Part shown: in pieces, positions 21,718 through 34,305 of the stretch
How positions within the stretch are numbered: the stretch's first letter is position 1
How the letters are laid out: each line of letters starts with the position of its first letter
NCBI GenBank assembly: GCA_030761205.1
Contig: JAULJL010000032.1
Coordinates: 5,647,134-5,711,133 of the forward strand
Origin: Fremontodendron californicum
Taxonomy: Eukaryota > Streptophyta > Magnoliopsida > Malvales > Malvaceae
Length of the DNA: 64,000 nt
Direction: 5' to 3'
Translations under genes and position numbers: made by a program
Notes under the pieces: generated by a model
The model's input: the letters and a program-made list of their open reading frames with translations, nothing else
Told to the model about the DNA's origin: nothing
Database searches by the model: none

Positions 21718-23587
21718 TGATGCACCCAAAAGAGTGTATCTTATTTAACCTTGCACTAAAAAGATCAATTGTAAGTATAATGATTAGCAAGGGTCGAGTC
21801 CTCAGGGATTGGGTTTTAATCTATGAGTTATTAGTTTATAACTTACGTTCAAAGAAAACAATAAAAGAAAAGGGGTTTTTGAAGCCAGATTTAAACTAAA
21901 GTAAATAATAAGAATAAGATGCAAGGCGGTATAACCAGCCAATAAAAATATATATACTAAATTAGGCGGTATAACCAGTCAATAAAAATATATATACTAA
22001 ATTAGGCGGTATAACCAGCCAATAAAAATAAAACAAAGTTAATATACAAATTAGGCGGTATAACCAGCCAATAAAAATAAATATACTTTTAAAAATAAGC
22101 AAACTAGAAAAGTAAGAAAACAAGTAAGTAAGAAGAATCAAATATGAAAAATATGGTTAAGGTTTCATTCTCCACCACTAGACATCATTAAGAATCAATT
22201 TCAGATCTATCAATATCAACCAACTATCTAAGTTAACAACCGTAGATAACAACAAGCTCTGTTATCCCAATCTTTCCTTAGTTTGTCGTTAAATAGAACA
22301 AGCTCTCTATTTAATCTCTAACCATTAAACAACCTAGAATAAGCTCTCTAAATTCAATTTAATGGCAGCTTTATGATGAGAAAGATAGGTTGATCTAAGC
22401 AACAAACACATAAGCTCGGATTGTTCAACTTAGGTTATGTTCCACTTTGCAATTATTGAAAACTTGACCATAATCATTAATCACAAATTGCCACTTATGA
22501 ATAGGAAATCAAGACAATTACACGGATCAAGACTCCTAGACTAGCAATAGATAATTATCAAGATCTATCTAGTTGTACACCTAAATAAATCAAGACAACA
22601 TCATGAACAATTCTTGTAGAAGAACATAAGCAACTTTGATAGAAAATTAATGATAGATAGAATCTGAAAATCAATCACAAAACATGTCTAGGGCTTTGAA
22701 ATCACCCTTAACCAAATAGAAGTTTAACCTAGCATAGGTATTGTAAACATAAACATAAAATTAAAGATAATCTAAGAAGGAAATAAAAGAAAGAAAGAAG
22801 AAGAAGAAAATAAAGAAAAAGAAAACTAGAGAAAAGAAAGAAGAAGAAAACTTAGAGAATTTTATTACAATGGCTAATATCCTACCAATATACAATCCCT
22901 CTTACAATCATCCAAGGCCCTCTATTTATACACATTTTGGAGGACTAAATGACAAGAGACAAGCTTTACAAATTTCAAAGGTAGGTATAATAGGTGGGTG
23001 CATTTTTCTAACAATTTTCGTCATATTGTATGACAATTCTGATCAGCCAGCTTTATGGTCGATTTTGTCAATATTGGAGGCTTGATCTGATCAAATGGTC
23101 TTCTAGAAAAATGTTTCCCTATCAGTCGGTGATCCATAGCCGTTGGAATCAGCTCATTTGCTGATGTGGATCAGAAGATATGGTCAAAATACCAAAACTT
23201 GTCAGCACAGACGTCATTGCACATCAGCCAACTTGATGGTCGATTTCGCTAGGGAAAACGACTCCGTTTCAAGAAGTGTAAAGCATGAAAAAGATAGATA
23301 TGCCTCTTAACTTTGCAATTTTAAAATTTCAGCCTTATTGCTTCATTGAAACTCCAGATATAGCTGATATGGCAAAAGGTGTCGGAACTGGAACTGAACT
23401 GGATTTGCCCTTAATTCTTGATTTAACCTAGTAATCTGAAATCACTCAAAGAAACTCGTGAAAAACACCAAATTACATAAAAATATAAAAAATCATAAAC
23501 ACAATTAGACTAAGCAATAATAACTCGTATTTGACACAAAACAATAATAAAACATAACTAAAAACTATATAATTATACGAGTTATCA
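21718..23587 (-). repeat. 5' LTR of the LOG carrier (1870 bp)
   Basis: Partner of 15557-17425, with the same tandem GGCGGTATAACCAG units (about 21924-22090) and the same TATA box (22920-22931). Transcription from this box would run leftwards through the PBS, then the NABP-like frame, then the LOG-like frame, so the cargo is in sense orientation behind the LTR promoter. Confidence 0.92.
22920..22931 (-). promoter_or_regulatory. TATA box of the LOG-carrier 5' LTR
   Basis: The minus strand reads GTGTATAAATAGAGGGCC, identical to the 3' LTR copy. An AATAAAATTCTC word follows about 50 bases downstream. This is the likely promoter for the genomic RNA of the element. Confidence 0.6.
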
Positions 23588-23592
23588 CCAAA

Positions 23593-24985
23593 TTATGGCA
23601 TTTTAACAAGCGTCAAGATTGGCCGGGATGTTTAAACTGGAAAGTTTAACCTTGGAAGGAAAAGAGTTTCAGTTTTTTGAAATCAATCCTCCAAATGAGA
23701 GTTGACAATTTAGGAGGTTCATGAGTTCCTATATGTTCCTCGATTTCTTCAAGATGACCTTTTGTTTTGTGGTATTGGCACTAACATAAATTGCATCGAA
23801 AATTCCCATTTTACTCTACACCACCTGCTTTTGGGTTTTCACCCTAGAGTCCCATTCTTTTCCTTTTTTCTTTCTCTCTTTTTTTTGTTGTTCTACCATC
23901 TCTCCTCGCATTTGCCCCCCAGTGTAGAGGGTGATCCTTGATCAGGGTTCAAAGAAGAAAGAATTCTTTCGGCTCAAAAAGGGTGACTATGAATAGTTTA
24001 TTTTTTGTGAAAGAGATATGAAAGATGGTCATTTCTCATATCAAGCACAAATATTCTCATTGAAAAGCAATCTCCAGGGGAATTAGATAATCAGAATTTT
24101 GTTTTGTACTTTGGAGTCATACGAATTCTCATATATATGATATCACAGTTTTTCTTCCTTCTCTTCTTTTTTCTTTGTTTGTTTTTTTTTTGTCACATAC
24201 CCCAATGATTCATGCGTTAATCCATCCTTATTCACTACGTATTCATCATTTCTACATATGATGCCCCAATTTGATTAACCATGAGAATGAGGAACATCGC
24301 AAGTCTAATTCTATACTGAAAAGGTTGAGTTTCAATCTTGGATTTGTTTGAAATGACAAGGAAAATATGACCCAAAAACTAGTTTTCTCTGGGACGTGGG
24401 ATAATCTGATTTGTTCATTGTGCCCTGAGGTGTCAATCATGAAGTGATGTTTGGGCAATTGGTGTTTTATTAGAAAAGTTGTGAATGGTTTTAGCACATC
24501 CTTGATACATACCACATTACCATGATCTAGATTCTTGAAAGAATGTCTCATTTGTTCGGGTTTCCAAGGAGCTCAAAAAATTTTCAAAAATTTCATTCCT
24601 TTGCTAATAGCCTAAACTCGAATCTACATCTTTGCTTATTTTGTAGCGGCTATGGTTTATGAAGTTCAATCATTCATATTCCCTGAAGCATTAGGTCTTT
24701 CAAGTGGTCTTGGTTCCAGGGATTTAGATATAAGGAATCCCAAAAGAGGGAAGGTATTGGGTCATTTCTAACAATGATTATCAATATTCTCGAGTCTATC
24801 CATTATTAGAACTTCATTAATGCTTGTTTTTGTACATTCAAATTATTGTTAAAACACAATAAACATAAAAGCATTCAAAATTCATTTATTTTATACGGAT
24901 GTTAACATGAGACAAGTGTTTTCATAATGAGGTATGAAGCCACATGCATAAAAAAAATCCCCCTTGACATGTTTTCCCTAATTCA
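23593..24985 (-). other. Ogre-like interior downstream of gag, no gene recognised
   Basis: In the element's sense direction this is where protease and RT should begin, but no pol motif is visible on either strand. A 99-codon open frame (24551-24252) matches nothing I know. The element either lost pol here or never had it. Confidence 0.5.
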
Positions 24986-26506
24986 AACTGGCTATTCCTC
25001 AGTACTTTTTTCTACCTTTTCATCTTCTTCCCTCATTATGACATCCACAACGGTTTCACCATTCCCATTCAGTAGATTCTTCATGCTGTCTAACCTTTGT
25101 TTCTTCCCCACATCTAACTACCCTTTATTGATGAGTGCTTGAACCTTCTGTTTCAAATGTAGGCAATTTTTTGTGAAAAAAAGTCCTCGAATCTCGGAAT
25201 GATAATCACAATATGCATTCTCATCATACCAGCTCGGGTATGGGGGTTGGATAGGCTCCACTGGAACTTTAGTGAGGAGATTCTCTTCGACCAGCTGGGG
25301 TAATAGTTCAGAGTAAGACAAAGGGAGTGGCTCAAACCGATCTTTTTTTTCAGATATTCTTCTGCTTCCTTTGGCTGAAAGATGTTGAAGATTTGTTGGA
25401 TTCTGAGGGGCCATTGGGTATAAGTATGAACCCTGGGATATGTAGTTCATAGAAGGACAGGATAGTTGGTATGAAGGAGCCTGAAGATACGGGGCAAAGC
25501 CTTCCATAGCTTGGACATCTTCCTCTTTCTGTGTGGGTGTCTTGTTTCTCTCTGCATTAGATGTTTTACCTCTTTCGAGTTTCCCAGCCTTGATAGCATT
25601 TTCAATCATTTCCCCGGAGATTACCATGTTCGAAAAATTCTTCGTGGCTTTGCCGACGAGTCTATCATAGTACGGGTCCTACAACGTGTTTATAAAAAGG
25701 ACAGTAATTTCCTTCTGAGTCAAGGGTGGTCGTACTTGGGTGGCCATGTTCCTCCACCTCTGAGAATACTCTTTGAAGCTCTCAATAACCTTTTTCTCCA
25801 TATTTTGCAAAGTGAGGCGTTCAGGCACCATATCAGTCACATGCTTGTATTGACTCAAAAATGCATTAGCCAAATCAATCCAAGAGTGAATCTGATCGTT
25901 GCTCAACTGATTATACCACCTAACCGCAGACCCGCTGAGGCTATCCTGAAAGCAGTGGATCAAAAGCTTATTATCATTATCTGTATGGCTCGTCATCTTT
26001 CGACAAAACATAGTGATGTGGGCTGACGGATCGGTTGTCCCATCATATTTCTCAAAATTGGGAACCTTGAATTTAGAAGGAAGGACTAAATTGGGGACCA
26101 AGCAACGTTCTTTCGCATCTACACGCCCAAATACATCTGTACTTTCTACTGCCCGGAGCCTTTTGTCTAATAGCTGATACTTCCTTTGGGAATCTATCGA
26201 CTCAGCCCCATTCGACTCAACCATTTTAAACTTTTTCTGTTCAGCTGGATCGTCTAAGTTCAAGATGTTGCTGGAATTAACTGTGTTCTGGCTATCCAAC
26301 ACCATGACATCAATATGACCCTTTTGTGCCTCTAACCCTTCTCTGGCGGCCAAGTTTCCAGTGTATCCCTTTCCCTTGACTGCGGCGGATACTAGCTCCA
26401 TCAATTTAGTCATCTGATCTCTCGATTTTGCTTGAGATTTTGCCAACTGTTCTCGCAATTCTTCCTGTTCCTTTTTCATTTTTTTCCATTCGGGCAGCTT
26501 ATTCAT
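24985..26506 (-). pseudogene. gag of the Ogre-like element (complete core, nonsense-broken)
   Basis: The start MNKLPEWKKMKKEQEELREQ opens a coiled coil. Next comes KFKVPNFEKYDGTTDPSAHI, the gag core with CFQDSLSGSAVRWYNQL and FKEYSQRWRNMATQ, and LFINTL followed by one TAG at 25677-25679. The same frame then goes on with DPYYDRLVGKATKNFSNM and SGEMIENAIKAGK. After that comes LPLSYSELLPQLVEENLLT, then PPYPSWYDENAYCDYHSE and LHLKQKVQALINKG, the Ogre/Tat gag C-terminus. A second stop at about 25115 is followed by a further 45 residues in frame. Loss of function therefore comes from point changes, not rearrangement. Confidence 0.8.
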
Positions 26507-26639
26507 TCTCCATAGCTCTAGCCTATATTAAAAAGGTACCCAGTACTTCTTATACCTCTGATTTGAAAAAGAAATTCCTTCAACAACTCTTAAAACCAAG
26601 CCAATTTCTATTTTATTCCCCTAAGTGCGTGTCGTGATG

Positions 26640-27300
26640 AAGGAACCATGAATGTCATTTGATGCACGTGAAGAATAGACAAAGTGATGTATGGACATAT
26701 ACAGTGGAAACATGTTGACCATGTATGTAATAAATGCAATCACGATGCCAACATGATGCAAGCAAAAATAAACAAATCAACGCATGGATATATGCAATGA
26801 ATGACCATATATGTTCCAGATGCATTTTCCAATGAATGATCCTATATACTATGAATGCAACACGATATTAATATGATGCATGTCAAGAATAGACAAATTA
26901 ATTCATGAACATATACAGATAAATCATGCTGATTATGTTTGTCATGAACGCAACTTGATGCTAGCATGATGCATGTGAAGAACAAACAAATCAATGCATA
27001 AACATATACAAAGAAATCATGCTAACTATGTTTGTCATGAACGCAATCCTGATGCTAACATGATGCCTGTAAAGAATGAACAAATTAATGCATGAAAAAC
27101 ATATAGAGAGATCATGATAATTATATATGCCACGAGTGCAACCTTATGTCAACATGATGCATGCAATGAATAAGCAAATTAATGCATGAACATATACAGA
27201 GAAATCATGATGATTATGTATGTCATTAATGCAACTTGATGCCAACATGATGCATGTAAATGAAAAGTATGGTATGACAAATAATTGATCGGATGCAAAA
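26640..27300. repeat. degenerate tandem repeat, unit about 80-95 bp
   Basis: About seven to eight head-to-tail units contain GATGCATGTRAAGAAYAGAC, ATGCATGAACATATACAGAG and AATCATGMTRATTATGT. The array separates the two gag-like regions of the Ogre-like element. Confidence 0.75.
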
Positions 27301-27539
27301 TGCAAAGGGGAAGATACCACGAAGGAAATAAGAATCGAAGGAACTTAATCATCAACATCTCATAAATTTGAGGCGTAACCAATTCATTCCCATGTCAATG
27401 TTCACAAGGTATAAACCATGTTTACAAAATCTGAGCAGTGGTTGGAACTGTCTTTACAAGCACTTTATTTTCTTAGCATCCTAAGGCTATAAGAGCCGGC
27501 TACTGAAAAGATGAAATCCTATTACATCATGAAAGACCA

Positions 27540-28474
27540 AAGCCAACATCAATTTCCGAACCCTATTTGAATTTCTCGAGTCTTCCATCAATCAGTGTCG
27601 TTGGATCGATCCACTTGACATCTATAAGAGATTATAGTTTCCTTTTGAAGGCTACACAGTCTTCAATGCTATGCCCAGTAATTCTGCAATGATAATCACA
27701 TCTTGCACTTGGGTTATACCACTTGGGATATGGTGGCAACAGGGGTTTCAACGGCACACAGGCAACCATGTGATCTTGGACCAATATAGAGAGAAGCTCT
27801 TGGTAGCTGATTGGAATGAGATCATACTGCTCTTGAGTCTTGTTCTTGGATAATTTCTTGGTCACGCATGGCCTAGGGGTTGGGCCTCTTGACTGTGGCA
27901 CTAAGGCTCGAACCAGAATGTTTACATGGAGAAGTGGCTGAATAGCATGGTAAGAGTATGGATTTGGACACGGGACCCTTAGAGGTTGTACATAGTTCGA
28001 GGTTCTTATCTCGGATGCTTGATAAGGTGTTTGATGAGGAGAGAAATATGAATTGCTCATTGGTGGTGATGGAGTGGAACCCGGGGATCCCGTACCCAAT
28101 GGACGATTGGACCATAGTAGAGTGAGGACACTGGTTTGGATCTAAGGTTTCTGTCCTTGGTATCAGGCTCTCTGTTTTAGTCATTTTCACGACATTGTCC
28201 ATAATTTCATCAGGGTTCAAACCTTTGTGGCATTGACAAGGCAGGACCCAGCAATGATTGTATGTTTAGGACCTGATGGTTTTGGTTGATCCGAAGACGA
28301 TGAAGAGCCCTGAGAAAGTTTCCTCTTACTCTTATCCATATCCTCAACCATTTTCATCAATTTGGCGAGCTGCTCTTTCATCTCCCGGATTTCATGTTCA
28401 AATTCCTCTTGATTGCGTTCTAAAGCACCCAATCGTTCCTCCGATTCATTCATCATATCTCGAACCCCTTTCAT
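27540..28474 (-). pseudogene. second gag-like region with the core deleted
   Basis: The N-terminus MKGVRDMMNESEERLGALER with EIREMKEQLAKLMKMVED is a coiled coil like that of the downstream gag. The sequence then jumps to NPDEIMDNVVKMTKTESLIP, in another frame. This aligns with the region that follows the core in the other copy (SGEMIENAIKAGK). It ends with LIPISYQELLSILVQDHMVA, then LPPYPKWYNPSARCDYHCR and GHSIEDCVAFKRKL, then a stop. The DPSAHI...WYNQL core is missing altogether. In sense direction this copy lies upstream of the fuller gag, across the tandem repeat at 26640-27300. Confidence 0.75.
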
Positions 28475-29712
28475 GCAAATGAAAATGACATTATTATCAT
28501 GAAATCAAGAATACAATTATGAATGTACATGCTCTATTCTTATATGCATGAATGTAATGATGATTAATGCATGAAATGTACAAAATTTGAAGATGCTTAA
28601 GGAGATGAATTTTCATATTTATAACTGCTCAAACAATATGTATGTTATGCAAAGAATGCAAATGACAACATCAAGGAAAATATTATCTTAATATCATTCT
28701 TTATTCCTTTTCAAAGGAGAAAAAATTTTCATAGAATCAAAACCTTTTTTTTTAGGAACACCTAAAAAAGAAATTTTTTTAAAATAACCCAAAAACACTA
28801 GGTTTCGGTATTATTACAAACGATGTGCATGGAAAAGAAACAAAACAAGTACAAGGGTACAATCATCAATTCAAAGTGAAAAAGTTAATGAACATGTGCC
28901 CCGACAGTATCTACTTCTATAGGCATCATGGTGCTTTTGGGGCGGGTTATCACATTTATTACGGACGATGTACGTTCATCATTGCCCAATCTACAATGCT
29001 TATTCAGAATGTAGAAATAAATGGCAAAAGATCAGAAACATTTCTCCATGTGTTCCTAGCTTCGGTACTTCTAACGGAAGTTCGGCATAGCTTCGCCTAG
29101 GTTCACTATATAAGGGTGAATTGGTTCTAAAGACCTTGAATTGTTCCTCACTGTCGCCGGTGAAGGCTAATAAGGCACCCCGATTAAAGCAGGTTCAATT
29201 TGTTAGAGTTCATTTCCCCGACTTATGCGGAGGCTATTGCCACACGAAGCGTAGGTAATCTAATACTCCGAAAGTGTTTCGCTAGCTTATTCGAAGGCTA
29301 TTGCCACACGAAGCGTAGGTACTTTACTTCCACTTAAAGGGATGGAACTCGGATATAGAGTTCATGTTATGCAAAATGTAAGTTCCGTGTGTAAGGAGGA
29401 ACAAACAAACTTTTCACCATCTATTCTACAACCTCTATCCTAGATACCCCGACAATTTATTGAACAAAAATCAAGAATAGTGTAACGCATTAACCAACAA
29501 GAATGCAATAGTAATATACAACATTAAAGAACTAGAAAACAATAACAAAATGCATGTGAATGAATATGAACATATTTAAAACATTTTATTATTTTCAAAA
29601 TTCTCTTTTTTTTAAAAAAAAATATAGGAATTAAAATTAAATACCAACTAAAAATCGACAAACCGAGACTTATGATAACACACAACTAATCTTAGGCCTA
29701 ACGCTCTAAATG
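28475..29712 (-). other. leader of the Ogre-like element
   Basis: AT-rich with no convincing gene. A duplicated GGCTATTGCCACACGAAGCG block occurs at 29230-29252 and 29288-29312. The open frame on the plus strand at 28825-29100 opposes the element and looks fortuitous. Confidence 0.45.
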
Positions 29713-29730
29713 TCTCCAGTGGAGTCGCCA
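29713..29730 (-). other. primer binding site of the Ogre-like element
   Basis: The minus strand reads TGGCGACTCCACTGGAGA, three bases inside the LTR end. Ogre-type elements are described with a closely similar PBS attributed to a tRNA-Arg. I could not match the exact tRNA from memory. Confidence 0.6.
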
Positions 29731-29733
29731 AGC

Positions 29734-32720
29734 TGTTGCAACCTAAAAAATAGCAAGTCTCATCGCGAGACATTTTACTCGTCAAGTGTGACATTAGAAA
29801 AAACAGAGGAAAAGACGACTTAATTCCTCTTGAAATAAAATGAGGGTTTAAAAACGACCTCGAAAAAGAAATGGAGTCGCCACCAATCTTTTTTTGGCTA
29901 GGTGTGATCGACCACCTATTAAAACCAATTTTGTAAAATATTTTAAAATTAATTAAAACATTTTTAAACCAATTTCAAAGCCTGCGTTTTTAAACTAGAG
30001 AAATCAAAGAAGCGGGTTTGGGAGTCGGTTACGTGCGGGGAAGGATTAGCACCCTGACAATGCCCGTACAAAATGATACCTTATTAATCGTGTGTTATCT
30101 CAAGTCTCAGTAAAAAGTCAGTTTTTGATTTGGCATTTCAAAATAATTCCCAATTTAAAGAAAAATAATTCCATTTTTAATTGAAAATGATCCGAAATTT
30201 ATTAATTCAAAATTTTTCTATATTCACTGACAAACGCGGCAAAATATAGAAAATTTTACTTATTTAGAAAAATTTTCGAATCATTCTCGTTTTGAAAAAA
30301 ATATATTTTGTTATTAATGATAATTGATGATGTACTCCCTGGCAACCCGGAGGAGAACTCATGAATTATTTTAACTCGGGAATAACTTTATTTTATTTAA
30401 AATCATTATCTTTTTTTTAAAACATTTTAAAAAGGTGATTATGAACATGTGTGACATGGTAAAAGATGACATAGCAAAATCTAGATGACATAATATAATC
30501 TAAATGACATGATATAATCTAAGTGACATGGTATATTCTAAATGACATAGCATAATTTAATATGACATACTATATTCTAAATGACATACTATATTCTAAA
30601 TGTCATGATATACTCTAAATGACACAGTATAATCTAAATGACATAGTATAATTTAATAATATGACATGATAAAAAAATAAAATAAGATTATAATAAAATA
30701 TGCATGAAAATAAAAAAAAAGGCAATGTATGAACATAATAAATCCTAAATGATATGACAAAATAAATAATGACTAAGTAAGGAGCATAGAATAACATAAA
30801 ATATTCACAATAATATAACAATCAATATAACATCATGAAATATAAATCAAAACAATAATAGTAATATTCATAGCAAAAATCATATATCATATAATATGCA
30901 TGAACATGAAAAATGCAATGCATGAAAGTGTATTTTTTCCTTTAAATAAGGACATCCGTATATCTAAAAGATATCCGACTACCTTAGGAAAAGACATCAA
31001 ATCAGATTTTTCTAAATCAAATATATTTTGTGATTGAATTGAAAACAATTTTGAAAATTTTGGATGAAAATAGCACTATGGCCAAAATCCCCCCTTAAAA
31101 AGGCTCTATTTTCCTAACTTTGAAAATCCGGGTTTGACCTCCCTTCACCGACCTTTATAAAATCATTTTTTAGGATTAAAATGACTTAGAAATCAACCTA
31201 GGACTGTAGCTATTGTTCTAAATCAGCCCCTCTTAATGCCTTAGCCAAAATAGAAAATTATTTTCTCCTTGAAAACAAATCTAACTTTTCTGACCAGTTT
31301 TAAAACGTGATTTTTTTTTTACTTATTTTAAAATTTTCAAAAAAAATCTGAACAAATTATGGGAAACTCAGAACATGTAGACCTCTATGGAAAAAAAAAT
31401 CAGCTTAATTTTTAGACTAAGGATGACCTACCAGAAAATTCATGAAAGTCAGAACATTAGGTGAAAAACTGTTTAACCAAAAAACATTTTTAAACCTTTG
31501 ATAAAAAACTCAAAAATCAGAATAAAAATATTGGAGACTCCTCTAAGGTCCTACAAACAGTAGTAAAAATTTTTTAAAATTTGGACAATGATTGCCTAAT
31601 GAAAAAAAAAATCACAAAGGTAGAAAATCCAACTTGACAACATCTTAATTTTCCACAAGCATGCTCATGAGAGCTTTGCTTTGAGCCATTGATTGGCTTA
31701 AGTCAAAAATCAAGTGGGATGATATAAAATGCATGAACAAAACAACAAGTTAAATGCATTAAATGCATGCCCTAATGCCTAAATGACATAGAAAATATGT
31801 ATGGCATGAAAGATGACCTAATGCCTAAATAGAAAATGCATGGCAATAATATAACCCTATACCTAATTATGCATAAAACATGCATGGCAATAAATATGGC
31901 CCTAGACCTAAATGGAAATGAAAAATGCATGGAAATACAAGATGATCTAAGACCTACTAAGCAAGAAATTATGCGTGGCATACAAAGATGACCTAATGCC
32001 TAAAATATCATGCGAATATGCATAGCAATATAACATAACCTAATACCTAATATGAACATGAAATATGCATGGAAGTAACATGAACATATAATGACCAACT
32101 GAACATAAGAATGATGCAAGAACATGGCAAAACAAGTACACAATAACATGGCATAATGATGCAAAGCATGAATGAAAGCATGATAACCAAACAAGATGTA
32201 AATGCAAATACAAACACAAAGAAACATAGAAGCCGAATGGTTACTAACAATGTGTGAGATCCTTAGCAAGGCAATAACACAAACACATGGCATGGCAACT
32301 ATGCAAGACATAAATGAAAACATGATAGACAAATAATCATGATAAAGATGTAAAGATATAGCTAGGCAAATACACAAACACATGGTATGGCAATAACACA
32401 AAGCATGAACAACTTGATATAGTGAAGACAGAAAATTAAAGTTAGTAAATAAAGCAAGTAGACATGAAAATAAATGATAAAAACAGCAAAATAAGAACAA
32501 GTAAGTAAAGAAAGTTAGAAATAAACTCCATATCTTGATTATTTTAGAAAGCTAAAACATCAAAATAATCTAACATACCATAACCAAGATAGGAAATAAA
32601 TCAAACACAAGACAAGCATACCAAAGAATACCATTCGGCCATAGCAACAAAAAAAAAAAGTGGTAAATTTTTTTTTTCATGAAAACATAAGATAGGAGCC
32701 TTGAAAGAAAGTTTTAAAAC
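29734..32720 (-). repeat. 5' LTR of the Ogre-like element, inner part
   Basis: Matches 7286 to about 10250 of the 3' LTR, including the ATGACATRRTATAATC array (about 30470-30660) and the CAT-rich block (about 31740-32500). In the first 98 bases six positions differ from the other LTR. It is interrupted at 32720 by the chromovirus-type element and resumes at 43590. Confidence 0.85.
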
Positions 32721-33589
32721 TGTCACACCCCAAATTCAGGGCATGTGACCGGCTAGAGACAAGGTATGCCCCAGTCTCCGAAGCCTGACTATATTTATTA
32801 AACCAAATTAAAGAAAATTTTGGCATAATCTCGCCCTACATGGGCGTTTGCCACTCAATCATCAACATTCACAATGTAATAATTCATCAACACATGACAT
32901 CTCGGTTTGGACGCCTCCGATAGGGAGTAACCGAAATGCCCCGCAGCAGACTCAACCTTTATGACATCTTATTCACAAACACACATTTTTACTATATCAT
33001 AATAAAATGAACATCACCATGTCATACCAGGCCTCTAAGATTGATATACATCATACATCACTTAATTACATCCGCTTATAAATATACAGAACATATTCAA
33101 CATACACAAAATACAGAGGACCCATGATACCCTAGTGACTGCAAAATATACCCTACCATCGCCACTGCTTAACACATCTTGGGTCAATTCGTTCACCACA
33201 AGTATGTGAGCAGCTAGCTATCCGGAATATGAGAAGAGCTAGGTCTCTTAGAATCTGAAAAAAAATTGAAAATAAACAAAGTGAGTCGAAAAACTCAGTG
33301 AGCATAAGGTAACTAGGAAGAGTACTTGGAAATTTCATGTTTCCTTTCTTAACCATTAAAGCATAAACATGACATATCAAGTACGACTAATTAACCAAAA
33401 AGTAATATTTAAATATTGTTCCGGGACTTATAAAAATCATTTGTCCCATATGAAATCTTCTATACTGAGTGTTGAATATAAATAAGCCATTGGCTAGCCT
33501 AACTTGATAGCCAAAAATATTTAACAATCGATTTTACGTGTATACCTCCACAATTATTAATGAAGAATTTCTCATGTCTATATCATCAA

Positions 33590-34225
33590 AACATCCCGGA
33601 CTTATACCAGTCCGTAATATTTGTCATCGTAGACTATCTTGTCCATATCATCCCGGACTCATCTTGCCCGTACAACAATAGCATCCCGGACATCACCCTA
33701 TCCGTACAATAATAGCATCCCGGACTTCACCTTGTCCGTACAATATTAGCATCCCGGACATCACCCTGTCCGTACAATAATAGTATCCCGGACTTCACCT
33801 TATCCGTACAATATTAGCATCCCGGACATCACCCTGTCCGTACAATAATAGCATCCCGGACTTCACCTTGTCCGTACAATATTAGCATCCCGGACATCAC
33901 CCTGTCCGTATAATAATAGTATCCCGGACTTCACCTTATCCGTACAATATTAGCATCCCGGACATCACCCTGTCCGTACAATAATAGCATCCCGGACTTC
34001 ACCTTGTCCGTACAATATTAGCATCCCGGACATCACCCTGTCCGTATAATAATAGTACCCCATACATCACCCTGTCCGTATAATAATAGCATCCCGGACA
34101 TCACACTGTCCGTATAATAATAGTATCCCAGACATCACCCTGTCCGTATAATAATAGCATCCCGGACATCACACTGTCCGTATAATAATAGTATCCCAGA
34201 CATCACCCTGTCCGTATAATAATAT
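33590..34225. repeat. 34-bp hairpin minisatellite in the LTR
   Basis: About 17 units of 34 bp follow a diverged leading unit. The typical unit is CATCCCGGACATCACCCTGT then CCGTACAATAATAG. Each has GGAC ... GTCC arms around a short spacer, so single strands could form small hairpins. Two unit types (ACATCACCCTGT and ACTTCACCTTGT) alternate over the first part, giving a 68-bp higher-order unit. The other LTR has the same array at about 40930-41568. Confidence 0.9.
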
Positions 34226-34259
34226 CAACATGATATATTAACTCTCTTATATCGTGGAG

Positions 34260-34261
<2 letters not shown>

Positions 34262-34304
<43 letters not shown>
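34262..34304. repeat. (TA)n microsatellite
   Basis: An uninterrupted TA run. The equivalent run in the other LTR (about 41605-41632) is 14 bp shorter, which accounts for the whole LTR length difference. Confidence 0.95.

Positions 34305-34305
<1 letters not shown>

Larger units (their letters stand above)
15557..23587 (-). mobile_element. gene-carrying non-autonomous LTR retrotransposon (LOG carrier)
   Basis: LTRs of 1869 and 1870 bp (15557-17425 and 21718-23587), TG...CA ends (TGATAACTCG to GGGTGCATCA on the minus strand) and a perfect TSD CCAAA (15552-15556 and 23588-23592). The PBS at 21693-21711 is complementary to the 3' end of tRNA-Asp, a priming choice known from Athila-type elements. 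A PPT lies at 17426-17438. The 4.3-kb interior has no gag, protease, RT or integrase. It holds two sense-strand cargo coding regions: a LOG-like gene (19635-20282) and a Betaflexiviridae NABP-like frame (20643-21179). By eye the LTRs differ at roughly 15-20 positions, so insertion is recent. It must have been copied by the enzymes of another element. Confidence 0.93.

Noticed and set aside
24252..24551. 99-residue minus-strand frame as a possible protease or RT remnant
   Set aside because: No DSG/DTG, RT or RNase H motif is visible. It is left unassigned.
33590..34225. Regular short repeats that look like a CRISPR array at first sight
   Set aside because: Units are contiguous with no unique spacers, the array is inside a plant LTR and it is repeated in the other LTR. 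It is a minisatellite.
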